This document shows positions 63,915 through 64,000 of a DNA stretch of 64,000 bases, in pieces. Location: positions 29,115 through 93,114 of the forward strand of contig JACEFZ010018164.1 in assembly GCA_014155875.1 (NCBI GenBank). The letters are read 5' to 3'. A program made the translations under genes and the position numbers. The first letter of the stretch is position 1. Every line of letters begins with the position of its first letter. Origin of the DNA: Cepaea nemoralis. Lineage: Eukaryota > Mollusca > Gastropoda > Stylommatophora > Helicidae. The notes below the pieces were generated by a model. The model was not told the origin of the DNA. It made no database searches and saw only the letters and a list, made by a program, of their open reading frames with translations.

Positions 63915-64000
63915 GAAAGAAAACGACCCAAAAAAATGGGTATAAAAAAGGGTTTGGGGGGAGGGAAATAAGGGGGAAAGGGGGGCAGGTTTCCGGGGGC
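63915..64000. other. probable low-quality contig end
   Basis: Runs of A and G (AAAAAAATGGG, GGGTTTGGGGGGAGGG, GGGGGCAGG) unlike the neighbouring sequence. Likely sequencing or assembly noise at a contig end. Confidence 0.5.

Noticed and set aside
63104..63931. 275-residue Cys/Leu/Ile/Ser frame resembling a membrane protein
   Set aside because: Translation of the reverse strand of the 27-bp minisatellite; hydrophobic appearance comes from the repeat.

Overview
This is a 64-kb piece of animal nuclear DNA. It carries interrupted genes with GT-AG introns, LINE, SINE, Helitron-like and hAT-like debris, and a very large load of micro- and minisatellites. The one host gene is a T-box transcription factor of the Tbx2/3 (optomotor-blind) group on the + strand. 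The retroelement protein types and the divergence of the T-box sequence suggest a lophotrochozoan, most likely a mollusc; that is an inference, and the species cannot be named from sequence alone.

The Tbx2/3-like gene can be assembled from six coding exons: 5268-5812, 24203-24470, 27839-27985, 29699-29775, 30547-30755 and 31680-33247. All junctions are GT-AG and in phase. The summed coding length is 2814 nt, giving 937 aa. The T-box lies at about residues 159-341, spread over exons 1-4. Exon 5 is acidic. Exon 6 carries a Ser/Pro/His-rich C-terminal half and the stop codon. Intron 1 is 18.4 kb and consists almost wholly of repeats. Intron 5 contains a perfect 728-bp CTGT array that ends only 51 bp before exon 6.

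Layout. 1-4080: a 29-bp satellite broken by a dead LINE, a 337-bp retroposed repeat and a tRNA-derived SINE. 4173-4556: a small hAT-like element. 5.3-34.2 kb: the Tbx2/3 gene with introns full of LINE 3' ends, four SINE families, minisatellites and a Helitron-like element. 34.4-37 kb: LINE 3' ends. 39-41.1 kb: two tetranucleotide-derived arrays. 41.1-49.6 kb: a nested pair of LINEs. Element B, about 4.77 kb with endonuclease, RT and RNase H, sits inside element A and is flanked by a 10-bp target-site duplication. 49.8-52.2 kb: a decayed inverted relative of element B with SINE and MITE insertions. 53.6-56.1 kb: a 36-bp minisatellite holding an RNase H-type fragment. 56.4-60.3 kb: GA-rich repeats containing a second Helitron-like copy, itself hit by a LINE fragment flanked by a 15-bp duplication. 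60.3-61.7 kb: a strand-asymmetric G-rich block. 62.1-63.8 kb: more minisatellites. The last ~80 bases look like a low-quality contig end.

The most notable non-gene signals are these: a candidate HDV-like self-cleaving ribozyme at the exact 5' end of LINE B; LINE B being one base away from an open frame; the two Helitron-like copies with internal tandem units that repeat their terminal motif; and a chimeric head-to-head LINE junction present twice. Most long open frames in this window are by-products of minisatellites whose periods are multiples of three (27, 30 and 36 bp), or of simple repeats, and are not annotated as genes.
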